A stretch of 64,000 nucleotides of DNA from Plasmodium coatneyi (taxonomy: Eukaryota > Apicomplexa > Aconoidasida > Haemosporida > Plasmodiidae). The notes under the pieces are model-generated. The model saw only the letters and a list, made by a program, of their open reading frames with translations, did not search any database and was not told the origin of the DNA. The first letter of the stretch is position 1, and each line of letters opens with the position of its first letter. Shown here piece by piece: positions 32,541 through 45,459 of the stretch. A program made the translations under genes and the position numbers. The stretch is from positions 868,001 through 932,000 of the forward strand of contig NC_033564.1 of the NCBI RefSeq assembly GCF_001680005.1, read 5' to 3'.

Positions 32541-35500
32541 CTAGCGCTCACTGTAAAAGTTAATATTAACGAAGAAGGGGTAGAGGGGGAAGTGCACAAC
32601 CTGCCTGGTGACGGGCGAGTGCTTGCCCGGAGAACCCTCTCCCTTCATTATTTGGTTCTCCGAAAAGACTAGCAGGGAGAGGGTGTTACACGGGAGGGTA
32701 TAGGAGTAGACGTTATTTTTATACAAAATGTAGTTGTTGGAAAAAATGCAGTTATCACTGTTGCAAGCGACTCGAAGGTTGTATTCGAACAAGTAGTAGG
32801 AGAAGCCTTCCCTCTTCCCCATTCCACTGACATCGCTACAAAAGGTGGGTCTTCTTAACTTTTTCATTTGCACCTGCAGCAAAAAGAAGCAATGTTTGCG
32901 ACTTATGCATTCATATAACATGTTCGAAATGGATTTTTTTTAAAATTTTTTCAACAAAGTCGTTTTTTCTTCCAACATAATCTGACACCCACGTTTTTTT
33001 AAAAACAATTTCGCTGTCGTCACATATTTGATGTTTGGATCGGTTCGATTTTAGGAGAAAAACTGTGTGCGTCTTCTTCACAAGATCGTGGTGAACAGCT
33101 ATTTCGAAGAAAAATTCGTTTGTTAAATTATCCGTAATGAAATTATTTTCTACGTTTCCATTGTTTGACCACTTCCCACTGAGCGAGTATTTACCTGGGG
33201 ATGAGGACTCAGTTGTGTCCCACCCCAGGGGGAACCCATACAATGACGCATAATTTGAAAGAATATTATTTTTCTTGAATGAAAAAATGTTAAATTCGTA
33301 TAGAATGTCTAGGAAAGTTACCTCTGAGATTACTTTGTTTTCTTCGATTACCAGTTCGAACACATTTTTGTGGAACCACTCGAATGCTTTGGAGTCTACT
33401 CCACTTCTGTTTCGGTCGAAGTTTAGATAATTTGCAAAGTTAGAAATGTGAACGACGTTGTTCTCTCGTGGTCCCCTCCTCTGGAGCGTGCCTCCGTCGT
33501 CGCGTAGACTATCTCGGTTACTTCCTCTGTGGTATCCCCTTCCGATAGTCACACCACTTACCAATGTACACCCCCGTCTGGGTCCCCCTCTACGGGTGCC
33601 AAAGTTCCCAACCGCTTTCCCCTCCTCCAAAGTGACGTTCATGCGCATCACTTTCTTCTTGTCATTCATCCCCTGTTCCTTCTGAGCAATGGTGAAGTCG
33701 ATCTTGGAAGGGTTTTCTCTGCAGTTCCTTTTTAAAGGCCACTTATTCGCACTCATGTTCTGTTGCATGTTCTTCTCATTTTGCAAGACGGGTGAACTGT
33801 ATAAGCTCAACACATCCTCGCAATTGGCTATGCCATTCTGTGCACTTTGCTGCGCTTGTCCAAAGGTGCCGTTTTTGCATAGCCCCTGAGAATTTCTCCC
33901 TATCAAAGGGTTATTAGCGTCACGACAGTTATTTCCCTTTTCATAATCTGTGACGTTTTGTTGATTTTGGTGCACGTTGTCTGGAGGTCCCTGGTTCTGA
34001 TAGGTACTATGACTAACTGCATTTATATTGTCCACATGGCTATGTTTGCTTTTTCCATTATTTCTGTGCATAGCGATGGAGGGCTTGTTTCTTTGCGTGG
34101 GGTCTCCCCCTGGATCGTGACTATTTCGTTGGAAGGGGTCTCCTCCGAGATAATCATTCTTCATTAGGTCTATGCAAGCAGGGGGACGGAAGTCATGCTT
34201 TCTATTTTGCGTCTGCCCGGGGGGTTCCCCCCCTTGCTTCAAAAATGTGCTGTCTTCATTCGCGTTTTTATTCCTTATTCTGCAAATTTTGCCATCCCCC
34301 TCGGTGGGTTTACCCCTCAGAGGAGTCACCTGGACTTGTCCCTTAATGTTGAAGGGGCTCTGCACGTCCTTGTCGGCCCCTATCCTCCTCAGTCTGCAGT
34401 TCAACACTCTGTTCTGCTGGCTAGACTCGTTTGCATTACACGGGGGGGCGGTGCGTCCGAAGCGGTTCTGATTGGCGCAAATTCCCAGTTGGAACTGGTT
34501 GGTAGTGGTTCCCTGTGGGTCCTTGGTATCTCCCCCAATGGGGGACCCCTTCCCAACCGCAACGTTCCCCATGGATGGGCTCTCCAATCCTAGTGCGCTG
34601 CGATAATTTTGCAAGTAGTCACGAATGAACTTCGCAAAGTGGCAGTTCATTAGATTAAGTGAAAAAGAATTGAAGACATTATTTTTAAAAAATATATCTT
34701 TGTGTAGTTTATCTAGAAAGAAGTTTTTCATTTGAGTTAAGTTACCAACGGTGTTGCACTTGAATGATAAGCTGTGGATGTGTTCCTCTTCCTTTCTCTC
34801 CTGGTCATTAGTCACATGTATATTTCGACTCCTCCCTGCACATGCATCAATGAAGCCCTTAAAAAGGTTGGTATAAAATTCTATGCTCAAATCAACGCGT
34901 AATTTCTTGTCTACATGTTTTTCGTTCGTAAGGATGTCCCCCCCTTGGTCTAGCTGGTCGACTTTGCCACCCCCAAACACAGCGCACATAAATTTGAAAA
35001 ACATTTCTTTGACGTTGTCATATTTTATGTCGTCCTTTATGTCGTAATTTATGTCGTAGTTTATTTTTTCCTGCCTAATCGCATAGCTGTCACGGTTTGG
35101 TTCGTTGCCCTTCTGCTTCTTTTCACTCCCATCACTTTGCATCCCAACTTTGATGCAGTCTCCCCCTTTGTGATAATCGTCCAACCTGATACCAGCGCAA
35201 CTTATTTTTTTCTGCACCAATTCGTTCTGTTGTTTTATGTAGAAATCGCTCTCCTTTTTTATTTCCAGTAAGATTAGGTTAACCAACTTGGAAGACGGCC
35301 TATTTTTTATGTTTGGGTTTAAGCATAGGAAGGAGAGTTTTGTTAATTTTTCAACAAGGAAATCAGGGAAGTGGACACTGTGGTCTAGAATGGCATAGAT
35401 TGACTTGTAGTCGTTCATATTTATGTGATTGACTAGGTAGTCAAACACGTTGTCTTCATTTTCGCTTTTCTTCCTGTGGCAGAGAATGGGGCACTTATCA

Positions 35501-36982
35501 TTTGTGTTGTAAATGCAGTTGTAGTTCTTCCCTACGTGGACCGCCGGTGATTTGGATACCAACATTTCCAGGATCAGCGCCCCGAAGGAGTATATTTCTG
35601 TCTGCTCGTTTATTTCGTGCGTGGATATGTAGTACGGGTCGGCGTACCCGGGGGTGCCTGCGGGGGGAGGGGTACACATAAAACGATGTATCTATGAAGC
35701 GGTGTAAACGTGTAGACATGTAACGATGCACCCATGTAGCAATTTCTGCCCCCCTTTACGCCACCAAACTGGGGAACTTACCTCCCGTGAGGTTAAACAC
35801 ATTGTTGTTATTCTTGTAGACGAAGGAAAGGCCAAAGTCGCCCAGCTTGGCGTTGAACTTCTCGTCCACCAAAATGTTGGCCGACTTCAAATCCCTGTGA
35901 TAAACGATTGGCGAGGAGGTGTGCAGATAGCACAGCACGTTTATTATCTGAATGAGAATGTTCAGTCTAACACTGAAGGACAGGAAGAAAGGCATGTGCT
36001 GGGTACTCTCCAGATGATCATGCGCAAGGAGAGAAAATCTCAAATTATTCATCCCATTTCTAATAAGGTCACCCTGTTTGTTCATTAATAGGTGATTATT
36101 TCCATACGGGGATATTTTTTTCATTGGAGAAAATTCTGCGTTACCCTGTTTCCCATTCCAAGCCACATGTCCCTCCGCATTTTCTCTATCTCTCACACTA
36201 TAAAAATAGTAATGGTTAAATAGAAGGGTTCGTAAATCTCCCAAATGAACATATTCATATATTAGGTAAAAATAATTTGTATTTACAGCATACCCAAGGA
36301 GGGATAAAATATTTTTATGTCTGTATCTGCTCATAATAATTATTTCATTTTCGAAACCGTTGTTTTCATTTTTATTCAACACTTTTATGGCTACACTTAT
36401 GCAACTTTTTAGCATTCCTTTGTAAACAACGCCATTTCCTCCTTTGGCAATTTTATTTTCCTCTGCAAAATTGTTCGTCGCCTGGACGATATCGCTGTAG
36501 TCATATTTGTTGGACAAAATTTTTAATGGGATGTAAATGTTGTCCTCTTTTTTGTGTGCATTTTTTTGTTCATTTTTTTGTTCATTTTTTTGTTGCGCTT
36601 TTTTATCAAGGGAGTTATAATTTTTTTCTTCCTCTTTTTCTTTTTCTTCTTCCGCATGGGTGTCTTTTTCGCAGCTCTGACTTTCCTCATCGTGCAAATT
36701 GAGAATGTACTTATCGTGTGTGTCGCATGTCTGTATGAGTATCACCTTTTTGTTCTTTTCGCAGACTTCGTCGTCGTTCGGGCAGACTGCACTATCGTTC
36801 GGGAAGATTGCACTGTCGTTCTCTTCATCGTTGCGTTTCTCTTCACTCTTCCTATTTTCGTAACTTTTTGTAAAATTGAACCTTAGGTAGTTTTGTTTTT
36901 TTCTTTCGATTTTTTGCTTAAATATATCGATGGCGCCTTTTTCAATGTTCGTTTCTTTTATGGGCAAAAAATTTTTGTTCAT
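32541..36982 (-). CDS. TKL2: Tyrosine kinase-like (TKL) protein kinase, probably TKL2
   Basis: Exon 1 (35782-36982, true ATG at 36982) joins exon 2 (ending near 32911) at a GTAAGT donor and an acceptor at 35658-35660 in phase. A third exon (32541-32873) probably follows. The kinase domain starts near residue 160: glycine loop AKGGNGVVYKG (about 179-189), VAIK lysine about 200, HRDLKSANIL at 362, DFG at 382-384, then NLTGGTPGYADPYY. The catalytic HRD and DFG motifs are intact and an insert of about 70 residues lies between helices D and E. The usual APE is ADP here. About 900 Asn-rich residues follow the kinase domain, with a conserved-looking end. The TKL2 name comes from the TKL-type domain and my memory of P. 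falciparum chromosome 11 gene order. The exon 2-3 junction is uncertain (a short intron of about 46 nt with donor GTTATA, or another donor). Confidence 0.85.
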
Positions 36983-38275
36983 TTTAGGAGTTTTCTTTGT
37001 GTGCTTATCGTTGTGCGTGTATGTCGTTGTGTGTGTCGTTGTATTTATCGTTGTATGTGTGTGTGTGTGATTACGTGGTTGTGGGGAGGAAAGGGATCAA
37101 GTAGAGGGTTGCACAATGCCAGGGGGAAAAAATAAATAAATAATGCAGTGAAAAAATAATAAAGTGATAAAATAAAAACTGCTACCGTTCGTATAGTATA
37201 CAATGTTTGCCTGCTTAGACTTAGTGCAATGTTGACGCGGTTGCTTCACCGAGCACACGAGCTCAGGTGAGAAACTGGTCGGGAGAAAAGGTGAACAAGC
37301 TACCGTAATGATGATGTAAAAACCACAAGTTAGGTCCTCATGTAACGCAAGGACTAAATTGGTGGAAACAGAACTGAACGGGGGAAAAGGAAGAAAAGAA
37401 AAGAAAAAAAAAAATGCGTATATGCTTATATCTACATGTGCACTTTTCGGCAAAGGGGGCGAAACTGAGAAAGGAAGTGACTCAAGATCATGTCCACTTG
37501 TGCATACGCACATGCATACGTGCATGTATTGCTGTATATGTGTATATAGGGGCGGAGAGCGCGTCAACAATTAAGGACGTTTCTCGCAAAAACTTATAGG
37601 CGAAAAAGTGATGGTGCACCCCTCATTTGCGCTGGCAAGAGTGAGGGAGATCTCCTTTTTTTGAGTCATCAGAATTTCGGGTTGCCCCAGAAAGTGGAAA
37701 AAAGTATCTGCACATCGCCCGCTCGATCAAGTCGCAGTCTTCGAGTGACTTGACCGCATGACTAATTAATCGCTCGCCCGTTTGGCTTCTTATTTCTCGG
37801 AGCACCGGAACCACAAATTGGAATGGCGTTTGGGATTCTTACAAAAGGGTGCATTTGTTTTTTTTTCCGTGGCGACAAAACTTGCCACGTATTTTGCCCT
37901 TTTGGCTACACAATTTGTGCTCGTTCTGCCCCCTTTTCTGTTTCCCTTGGGACTCCCCTCTTCTCGCATATTCTGTCAATTTTCGCTACTTGTTCCCCCG
38001 TTCTGCGCACACCCCTTTCGTTGTCTAGCACACATGCACTAAAACGGGTTGCATTCTCACGCGCGTGCCAACTAAGCTACTTATCGGATTTGTGCAATTT
38101 TGTCATTTCGTTTTTTCGCAGAAAATATGTAACATGCAAGTGTAAATTGGTGTATTTAAAAAAAAAAAAAAATTATTTATTCGTTTGATTTTTACTTCTT
38201 TCTTTTTTGCTTTTTTCTTTTTTTTTTTGCAAAAAATATGCGCTTTTAATTTAGCCTTATTCCAAGTATTGCTCT

Positions 38276-38313
<38 letters not shown>

Positions 38314-39717
38314 AAGATTTAAATGGTAAGGACAAGAAAAAGTACAACCCCCGTGTGACAATTGAACATTGGACTTGTCCCATGGCGCGAGAATGTTTCT
38401 TGTCCATTTGAAAAACTGGGCAAGGAGTGGGTTGGAGCGATTGAACGGGGTGCACAAGTGAAACACACCATATGCCTTTTGTGCACCTGCCTAAGCGCGC
38501 TTGTTCTTGTTCACAAGTGAACCATGTGCAGTTTATGCACCCGACTAAGCGCACCTGTGTCATTCGCAGTAGGGTGGAGAGGGGAAAAGTACCAAAACGG
38601 AAAAGCGCCAAGATCATCTCATGTTTCTTCGTGAATAAGAATTCTCCCCATGCGTTGATCTTTAGAAGAGGAAAAACAAATAAATCCCGATGGCGCTATA
38701 GCCAAAAGTGGGAATGTACAAGGGGAAAAAAACACACGCACACAAGTGAGTAACCGGGGAACAGTGCAATCTCGCCCCCTTGAACGGATTTAGCTCGGCA
38801 TTGCGAAATATTGCAAAGTTGGGTTAGTCGCAGGAGGAGCTTCCCTTAGTTATCCCCAGCGGAAGGGTTAACAAGTCGACCTTCTGATCTGTGTGTAAGC
38901 AGCCCCGCGTAAAGGTCCCTAAGTGTGTATTCATCCACGCGTAAACTTCCCCATGAGCGTTTCGCGTAGTGCATGCACCCACTTTTCACACAGCACGCTG
39001 AAAAAGCCGTATGCCCCTTCAGTAGTACTACTTTGTATCATTATTTTTATTTTATTTCGATTTTTTTTTTTTTTTTTTGTGTGCACATTTTGGAAAAAAT
39101 ATGTATGCCACATATCTTGGCCTTTTAAATGGTTCATCGTATAACCAACCATTTCAGATAAACAATTTTATTCATGCGTTTTCCGTTCAGCTTGGCAACA
39201 GTGATGGTCTTGGCCGAAAGGGGTGTGCAGAGAAAGTGGAAAAAGGGAACCAACAAGGGGCTGAAGTGCGTAGCAAAAAATGCGCAAAAATTCCCCCGCG
39301 GGATAATCGAACTGTGACATTCCTGCTACGAAGAATGTGCTGAGGGAAATAGGGGAAAAAAAAAAAAAAACACACACACACACAGTGATGACATACGACC
39401 ACTAATAAACACATGTAAAATTCTTTAAAAAATGAATTTTTAAAATGTATTTTTTTTTATTCTTCAATCCTCAAATTTAAGCACACACACACGTGTGTAA
39501 AGCGCGTCACTTAAATTTTGTCATAATCCTCCGTTTAACAACTCCAAATAGGGTATTTCCCATTTTATAAGAAATAGCGTTGGAGCCATTTCTGGACAGT
39601 TGTCCCTTCTAATTTGTTAAGAGAATGCAAAGGGGCTCCCCCAAAAGAGCATTTCCCCTTGTGTGTAATGTTTTCCAACTTTTTATTTTCCGAAGTGTCT
39701 GCTATGTTGCGTTATGC

Positions 39718-39754
<37 letters not shown>

Positions 39755-40351
39755 GTTGCGAAAATAGCTGTAACTGTTAAGGTGAAAATGCACATTTTGC
39801 TAAGGCGTAATAAAGGATATTAAAAATTTTTAAAGGCTAAATGTTTTTAAATTAAAAGGGTTAAAAAGTTTTTAAATTAAAAAGGTTAAAAGTTTTAAAT
39901 TAAGTAGCTAGCCGTCTATCACTTATATGGACATCAATTAACCAATTAGACAGCTTAATGCCAAGTGGTCTATCCACTGAGTGGTCAAATAATTAACAAA
40001 TTAACGGGTTTGTGAATTATCGGGCGAGCTCCGCAACTGCAGGGCCCTTTGGACGAGCTTTGTCCGCCCCCTGCGAAATGCGTAAATCGGGGAAGTGTGT
40101 GCCTGGTGTAATTCGCCCTGAGGAAACACCCACCCTCATCGCGCTCCTCCAGCGTTGTACATATTCACGCCGACGTCCGTTCACATATATCGGTTGACGC
40201 GCGTGTAATCGCATGTACGTACCTTCTTTTTTCCATTCCTAAGAATAAAGAAAAAAATCCCCTTATAAGTATCCCCCCTTCAAAGAGAAAACAATTCCCT
40301 GTAGACGTAATATCCCCTGTGGCCACTTTCACACATGCCTCCCTTCACTCG
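36983..40351. other. Divergent intergenic region, 3.4 kb
   Basis: It lies between the TKL kinase start (minus) and the WD40 gene start (plus). No convincing coding sequence. T tracts of 33 at 38279-38311 and 31 at 39722-39752, a TGTG/GTAT-rich stretch near 37010-37080, a CA repeat near 39371-39384, and a GTGCATGCAC palindrome at 38969-38978 are present. Confidence 0.6.
38969..38978. promoter_or_regulatory. GTGCATGCAC palindrome (ApiAP2-type site)
   Basis: A 10-bp perfect palindrome containing TGCATGCA, in the long divergent intergenic region between the TKL kinase and WD40 genes. It also contains GTGCA on both strands, a core recognised by other ApiAP2 factors. Functional use is inferred only. 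Confidence 0.3.
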
Positions 40352-42181
40352 ATGAAGAATGACAAAAGTGGACAACATGCCGGGGACACGAAGACATTCA
40401 ACACGTGCTTCGATAACGTAGATTTAAACTGGGCCTCTTTAAGAAACAAAAGGTTGAACGATGGGCCAGGTTTCTCCTTCTTCTATGAGTACGCGCATGA
40501 CCGGTCGATATTGTCTCTTTCGTTGGACGAGAGTGGTAGGAAGCGCATCGGTGCAGCGGTGTAACGGCGTAACGGTGTATCCGTGTAACGCCTCACTGCT
40601 GACATATGATTCGCTAATTCTCGGGAATAGCGCCGCGAATGATGCAGCCCTCGCTTGTCCACCTCTAATGAACGTAATCGGCCCACACGTCCACCTTTCT
40701 CCGCAGGCACCCACATGGCCACGGGCAGTGCAGACCACTCCATCCGCATACACAACCTGAAAAACCTGTCCACCACGAAAGAACTATACCATAAAAAGTG
40801 CGGACATTACGATTGGGTGAATGAGGTGTTCTTTACCAAAAGAAATGAAGTACTTTCGGGGGGTCTCGATGGAAAGATATGTCTGTGGAATACGAGCTAC
40901 TCATGCAAACCTCCAAAAGTGAATAAAATTATGAACAATTCAGAATATGTTGAACAGGAAAAAAAAGTCCGCAAAGTTAATTTTAAAGCTTCTACCAATG
41001 TAACGACATGCAAAGAAATGTATGCACACCACTCCACCATTAGTGACATGAAGTTTGATAAAAAAAACGAAAAATGTATAACGAGCAGTTACGATAAAAC
41101 GTTAAAACTTTTCGATATCAAGAAGTTTCAACAGCTAGCCATTTATGAAGGAAGCCACACACATCCCATAACGAAATTTTTATGGTTAAAGGATAAAATA
41201 ATATCCGCAGATAAAAGCGGAAGTGTGTGCGTCTTCGATGTGGGAAGTTGTCAGGAAATTCTCCAGGCGAAAAATACACACACTGGAAATGTAGGCGCTT
41301 TGAGTTATTTTTATCTGTACAGAAATGGTGACTCTAATTTTGTGAACAAACCTCAGGATGGTAAAAAAAAGGGAAATGGCGCAGAATTGGAAACAGCCAT
41401 TTTAACGGGTGAAGATCATTTGAAGCAGAACAGCCGTATGAAGCAATCCACCAAGAAAGATGCCACTCAAGTCACAAAAGCGGTTAATGTAGTCGAAAAA
41501 AATAATGACCACTTAAACGTAAATAATGATAAAATCCCTTTAATAATAACAGGAGGACAAAACGATGGAATAATAAAAATTAGAGACTTTCGAATTTTTC
41601 ACAAATACATTAGCTGCAAAAAGTTGCACACAGCTAGCATTAATTCTATCGTAACGTATAATGTTAACAATAGGACGTATATCATTACCTGTTCCGCTGA
41701 TGGGTACTGCTACCAATTCGAGATCCAAAGCATTTGCTCTTCAAATATGAACAATTATTTGAAGAAAATTGCCGTTAAGGAACCTATTCTTTGTGCGAGG
41801 TACATTGGGAACCACCTCCTCTTGGTTGGCTCAGCTTTTGGAAATTTATTCCTCCTAAATTTTGCTGACGGTTCAGAGAGTCACTTAACTTTGGGACAAA
41901 AAAAAAATTTGGCTGCTGTTACGGAGGGGCCTCACGGGTTAAGTGCCCTAGATGGAAGGGACAATGGGCAAGTCGCGTTGACATCAGAGGGCGCCAACCC
42001 GAGCAAGGACATCTTGTGGGCCTTTGGCGCCTGCAGGAAGGGCGGCATTAACTGCATAGAATGCATTTTTGTATACGACGAAAAAAAGGCGTGTGCAAAT
42101 GAATTCGAAATTTGCAGCATCGTGACGGGGGGAGACGACGGGTTGCCTTGCTTGCTGTCCATCCCCAATTCGTACGTTTAG
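40352..42181 (+). CDS. WD40 repeat protein (2 exons)
   Basis: Exon 1 (40352-40535) begins at the first plausible ATG; the frame is open upstream only from a GTG. It joins exon 2 (40707-42181) through a GTAGGA donor and CCGCAG acceptor in phase, giving 552 residues. The join creates a normal WD repeat start, ESG-THMATGSADHSIRIHNL. Further blades can be read: HYDWVNEVFFTKRNEVLSGG with LDGKICLWN, HHSTISDMKFDKKNEKCITS with SYDKTLKLFD, HPITKFLWLKDKIISADKSG, LIITGGQNDGIIKIRDFR, ASINSIVTYNVNN with IITCSADGYCYQFE, and a last GGDDGLPCLLS. This makes a seven-blade propeller likely. An insert of about 60 residues splits one blade. WD40 proteins act as scaffolds, and no specific complex can be named here. 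Confidence 0.88.
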
Positions 42182-42347
42182 TGTGGGGAGCAAAGCTGTG
42201 CAGGGCGTGATTACCATGTGAAGGTCTACGCAGCACTGTGAATTGATACACATTGCTGTGCGGGAAAGCAAACACACAGTCGTACTTTTAAAAAAAAGAA
42301 AGGAGGAGGGGGTGCTCACTCTTTGCAGGTGAGACGGAGAGACACCG

Positions 42348-43925
42348 CTACGACTTGGGGACCCTATTGAACTGGTAGAAATATCTCTGCAACTTCTCGG
42401 TCTCCTCCTGCCTTACGTGAAACAGGTTGGTCAGCTTGGGCACGCTGAACGTATCACGCTGTATATTCTTCCCGTTGATGGGTTTATAAAAATTGTTTAA
42501 ACATAAAAAGAGAGAAGGGGGAGGATCATAATTTTTTATCGAAGGCAGTAAATTCGTATTTCTGTAAATTTCGTAAACATGAGAATTTGTTACAGAGAAT
42601 CTTTTAAACATTGGAGTGATCTTTTCGATTTGCTTTTTCATTTTATCTGCAAAATGGTTTAGCTGTCCTTCCTTTTGAGCATTCTCCGTTTGGTGGTTTC
42701 TTCCCTTCTGCAGCACTTTGTTCATATATTCTGTGGAGTCCATCAGTGTGTATTCGTTTTCGAGAAGCAGCGCGAGGAAATTCTCCATCTCTTTGGCGAC
42801 TTCGCGTGGGGGGGGGTGGTAAAAGCTGCCTACCTTATTCCCGTTGGGAATTTCACCGGGCCTCACCTTTTGACAGTCCCCCTCGATAAATTCAAATCGC
42901 GTGAGGGAATTATCCAATGGGAACTCATAACCTTGTAGGCCATTCTTTTTGTCAATTATGCAGGAGTGCCCTTTCCCCCTGTTGGGTATATCCGAGGAGA
43001 CATTTTGCAAAAGAACATATTCACGGGAAAGTGGATTACTTTTCAAAGCTTGTTCATTTATGTATGAAACAAAATAAAAGAACAAATTAAACGATCGGAA
43101 GATGAGCATATTAATTAAATTGTTCATGTCTATATTGTAGCTTATTTGCTTACACATGGAATGGCTATCATTACAAAGGCAATCTTTTTTCTGTGGAGAG
43201 TTATTAACATTGTGACGTATGAGTATCCTTTGCTTGAACAAATTACGCAAAAGATTAAACAAAATGGAGGAGCTACTTATTTTCGTTTCTTCCTGTCGCT
43301 GTATATTTTGTAAAATATTTTTATGTAACTCCGTTTTTATGTGTTCATCATCCGTTACAAATCTTCTGAGAGATAAAACGGAAGGTTTATATTTTTGCAG
43401 AAAGTGAGAATAGCGCATTAATTTGTCTTTTCCATTTAGGACATTTTGAATGTACACATAACTGATGTTATGTTTTTTTAAAATGATCCCCACCTCATCA
43501 TAATTTTCCACACTGTTATTGCTGCTGCTTCTCTGTTGCACATATCTGTTCATTTTTAGAAGAGCCTTTTTAATTAAACTTACATTTTCCAAGTCGTGTT
43601 TTATAAAAATTAGATCACCTGTATTTAAGCTCAAGTCAATTTCGTAATCGGTGGTGTATCCCCATGCTTTTCCGTAAAAGTAGTTCAGCACTTCTTCTTC
43701 CTCCTCCGGGGTATGGGCTTGGTCAAACTTGGGTTCCCTCCTATGATCATCTCCATTTTGTCCCCTCCTAGTAATGTTACTTTTGTGGAAATTTTTTATA
43801 AACAAGCTTTTGTTTAACTTCTCGTCGTCTCTTAGGTGCTTCACTCTTCTTATTTCATTAAATAGGAGTATGCAGACCGGGGACCCGACTACGAATGCTT
43901 TAAAGAGGAACGAGGAGTTGGCCAT
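42348..43925 (-). CDS. Membrane-anchored protein, possibly with a degenerate YiiX-type fold
   Basis: Single exon, 525 residues, true ATG at 43925. An N-terminal hydrophobic segment (about residues 5-22, FLFKAFVVGSPVCILLF) followed by Arg/Lys suggests a signal anchor. Residues about 90-200 contain GDLIFIKHD, then about 45 residues on YDEVGIILKKHNISYVYIQN. This spacing and strand pattern resembles the permuted papain-like (YiiX / NlpC-P60 type) fold, where GD and HVGI motifs occur. Here the usual His position reads Glu and I see no convincing catalytic Cys, so the protein would be inactive if the match is real. The remainder is Asn/Lys-rich and helical. The gene converges on the WD40 gene with 166 bp between. 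Function unknown. Confidence 0.75.
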   Translation of the reverse strand: MANSSFLFKAFVVGSPVCILLFNEIRRVKHLRDDEKLNKSLFIKNFHKSNITRRGQNGDDHRREPKFDQAHTPEEEEEVLNYFYGKAWGYTTDYEIDLSLNTGDLIFIKHDLENVSLIKKALLKMNRYVQQRSSSNNSVENYDEVGIILKKHNISYVYIQNVLNGKDKLMRYSHFLQKYKPSVLSLRRFVTDDEHIKTELHKNILQNIQRQEETKISSSSILFNLLRNLFKQRILIRHNVNNSPQKKDCLCNDSHSMCKQISYNIDMNNLINMLIFRSFNLFFYFVSYINEQALKSNPLSREYVLLQNVSSDIPNRGKGHSCIIDKKNGLQGYEFPLDNSLTRFEFIEGDCQKVRPGEIPNGNKVGSFYHPPPREVAKEMENFLALLLENEYTLMDSTEYMNKVLQKGRNHQTENAQKEGQLNHFADKMKKQIEKITPMFKRFSVTNSHVYEIYRNTNLLPSIKNYDPPPSLFLCLNNFYKPINGKNIQRDTFSVPKLTNLFHVRQEETEKLQRYFYQFNRVPKS

Positions 43926-45459
43926 GTTTAGCCGTCAAGTTGTAGCCGATTAGCTCACTGATTTTTGACTGGTTAACCAGTTGTTTTTTCGGGCGATGGG
44001 GCAAAACAGGGAAATCCCATCAACACAGGGGAGACACTCCATCCTAAAATTGGTGCTTTTCTTAACCGTTTTTGTCACAAAAAGGGGATTGTACACCTGT
44101 GGGGCGATAAAATGTGTTTCCTTTCTGTGATTGACGGAGGGGCTAGCACAGAATTTTTTTTTTTTTTTTTTTTTTTTTTTCCATTTTGGCAAAAGGAGCA
44201 ACGTGGCGCAACTGCGAAACGATGAAACGGAGGATGCACCTTTTTTCGCGGTGCAATCGATGGGGATAACCCACTGTGCAACGTCCCGTCACAGTTCCCA
44301 CGAGCGGGATTTTTACGATGCCCTGAAAATTCCGGCATTATGCATCACCCTTCAGCAGTGGTGACTGGAGAACGGAATTATTCACGTTTATCCCTTGGCA
44401 CGTGATAGAATCCTCCCCACCTTGTGTAGGTACTCTCCGAACATCCACTTGTGAGGAATAAAACATACACTGGGGAGAGCGCCTCTTATAAACAACGCTG
44501 ACCGACCCTTCCGCATCACGCTTGGCCCCTTCCAAGCTGTGACCAAAGCAACAGTTACAACTTATGTAACCATTAAATATATCAACAACATATCTTAATA
44601 GAAAGTTGGAGGAACTGACGTTGAAGTGGGGTGTAAAGAAAAAAATAAATACACTCGTTGTACCTTTCCTTATAATCAATTATAAAATGTTCGAAAATAA
44701 AAATATATACGGGGAAAAATGGCTGTTATATAAAATATATATATATTAATGTGCACGTATGCGATGTCTAGGTTTACGTGGATAAAAGGCGATAAAAATG
44801 GTATACAGGTGTGGCAAAAAAAAATATTAGAAATGAAAAAAAAATCTGAAAAATGGTAAAATTCTACTCTTTAAAGAAAATTGTTACATCAAGTCCGAGC
44901 TCATAAAAAAAAAAAAATTCAGGGGAACTGTTAAAAGGCTCCGCGCGTACATGTATAACATTTTATTCATTTTTTTTTTTTTTTTTTTTTTGTTAAAAAA
45001 AAAAATAAGAATAACGACGGGATGGGTAATAATGTGGTAACCTTACGTGAAAGTAAAAGCACACACACACAACACACACTTGCAATCACAATGGAAAAAA
45101 AAATTAGTTTTGCACGATATGTGTCCTCTCTCTCTGTTGTTAAACCGATTGGCCAAAGCTGCTTCCATTATCATTCAAACCGGTTGTCGAGTGAAGCAAG
45201 TAAAAATGGCGAAAATGGATGATACGGTAAGTCATAACAGGGTGGTAATAAAAAATGTTGTCGTGCAGTCGGATGTGCCAAAAAAATAAAATATATATAT
45301 GTGTGGCTTCTTTTGTGCATGGGTCCTAGCGCGTTCGGATAGGGCCAATAACGAACAATATACACAACAGCGCTATTAGGACGGAGGCTTCAAAGGCGTT
45401 ATAAATTAAAAGCGTTTCTCTGTGTGTGTGTGCCTGATTATCCTATACTCCTTTCTGCT
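43926..45459. other. Intergenic region downstream of EXP1
   Basis: No coding sequence with a proper start. It holds the upstream region of the 42348-43925 gene and the 3' flank of EXP1. T tracts lie near 44155-44180 and 44971-44992. Base composition changes here: to the right of about 44.6 kb the DNA is clearly more AT-rich than to the left. Confidence 0.55.

Noticed and set aside
44338..44679. Minus-strand frame of 113 codons
   Set aside because: It starts at TTG, not ATG, and has no family features or supported splice structure.
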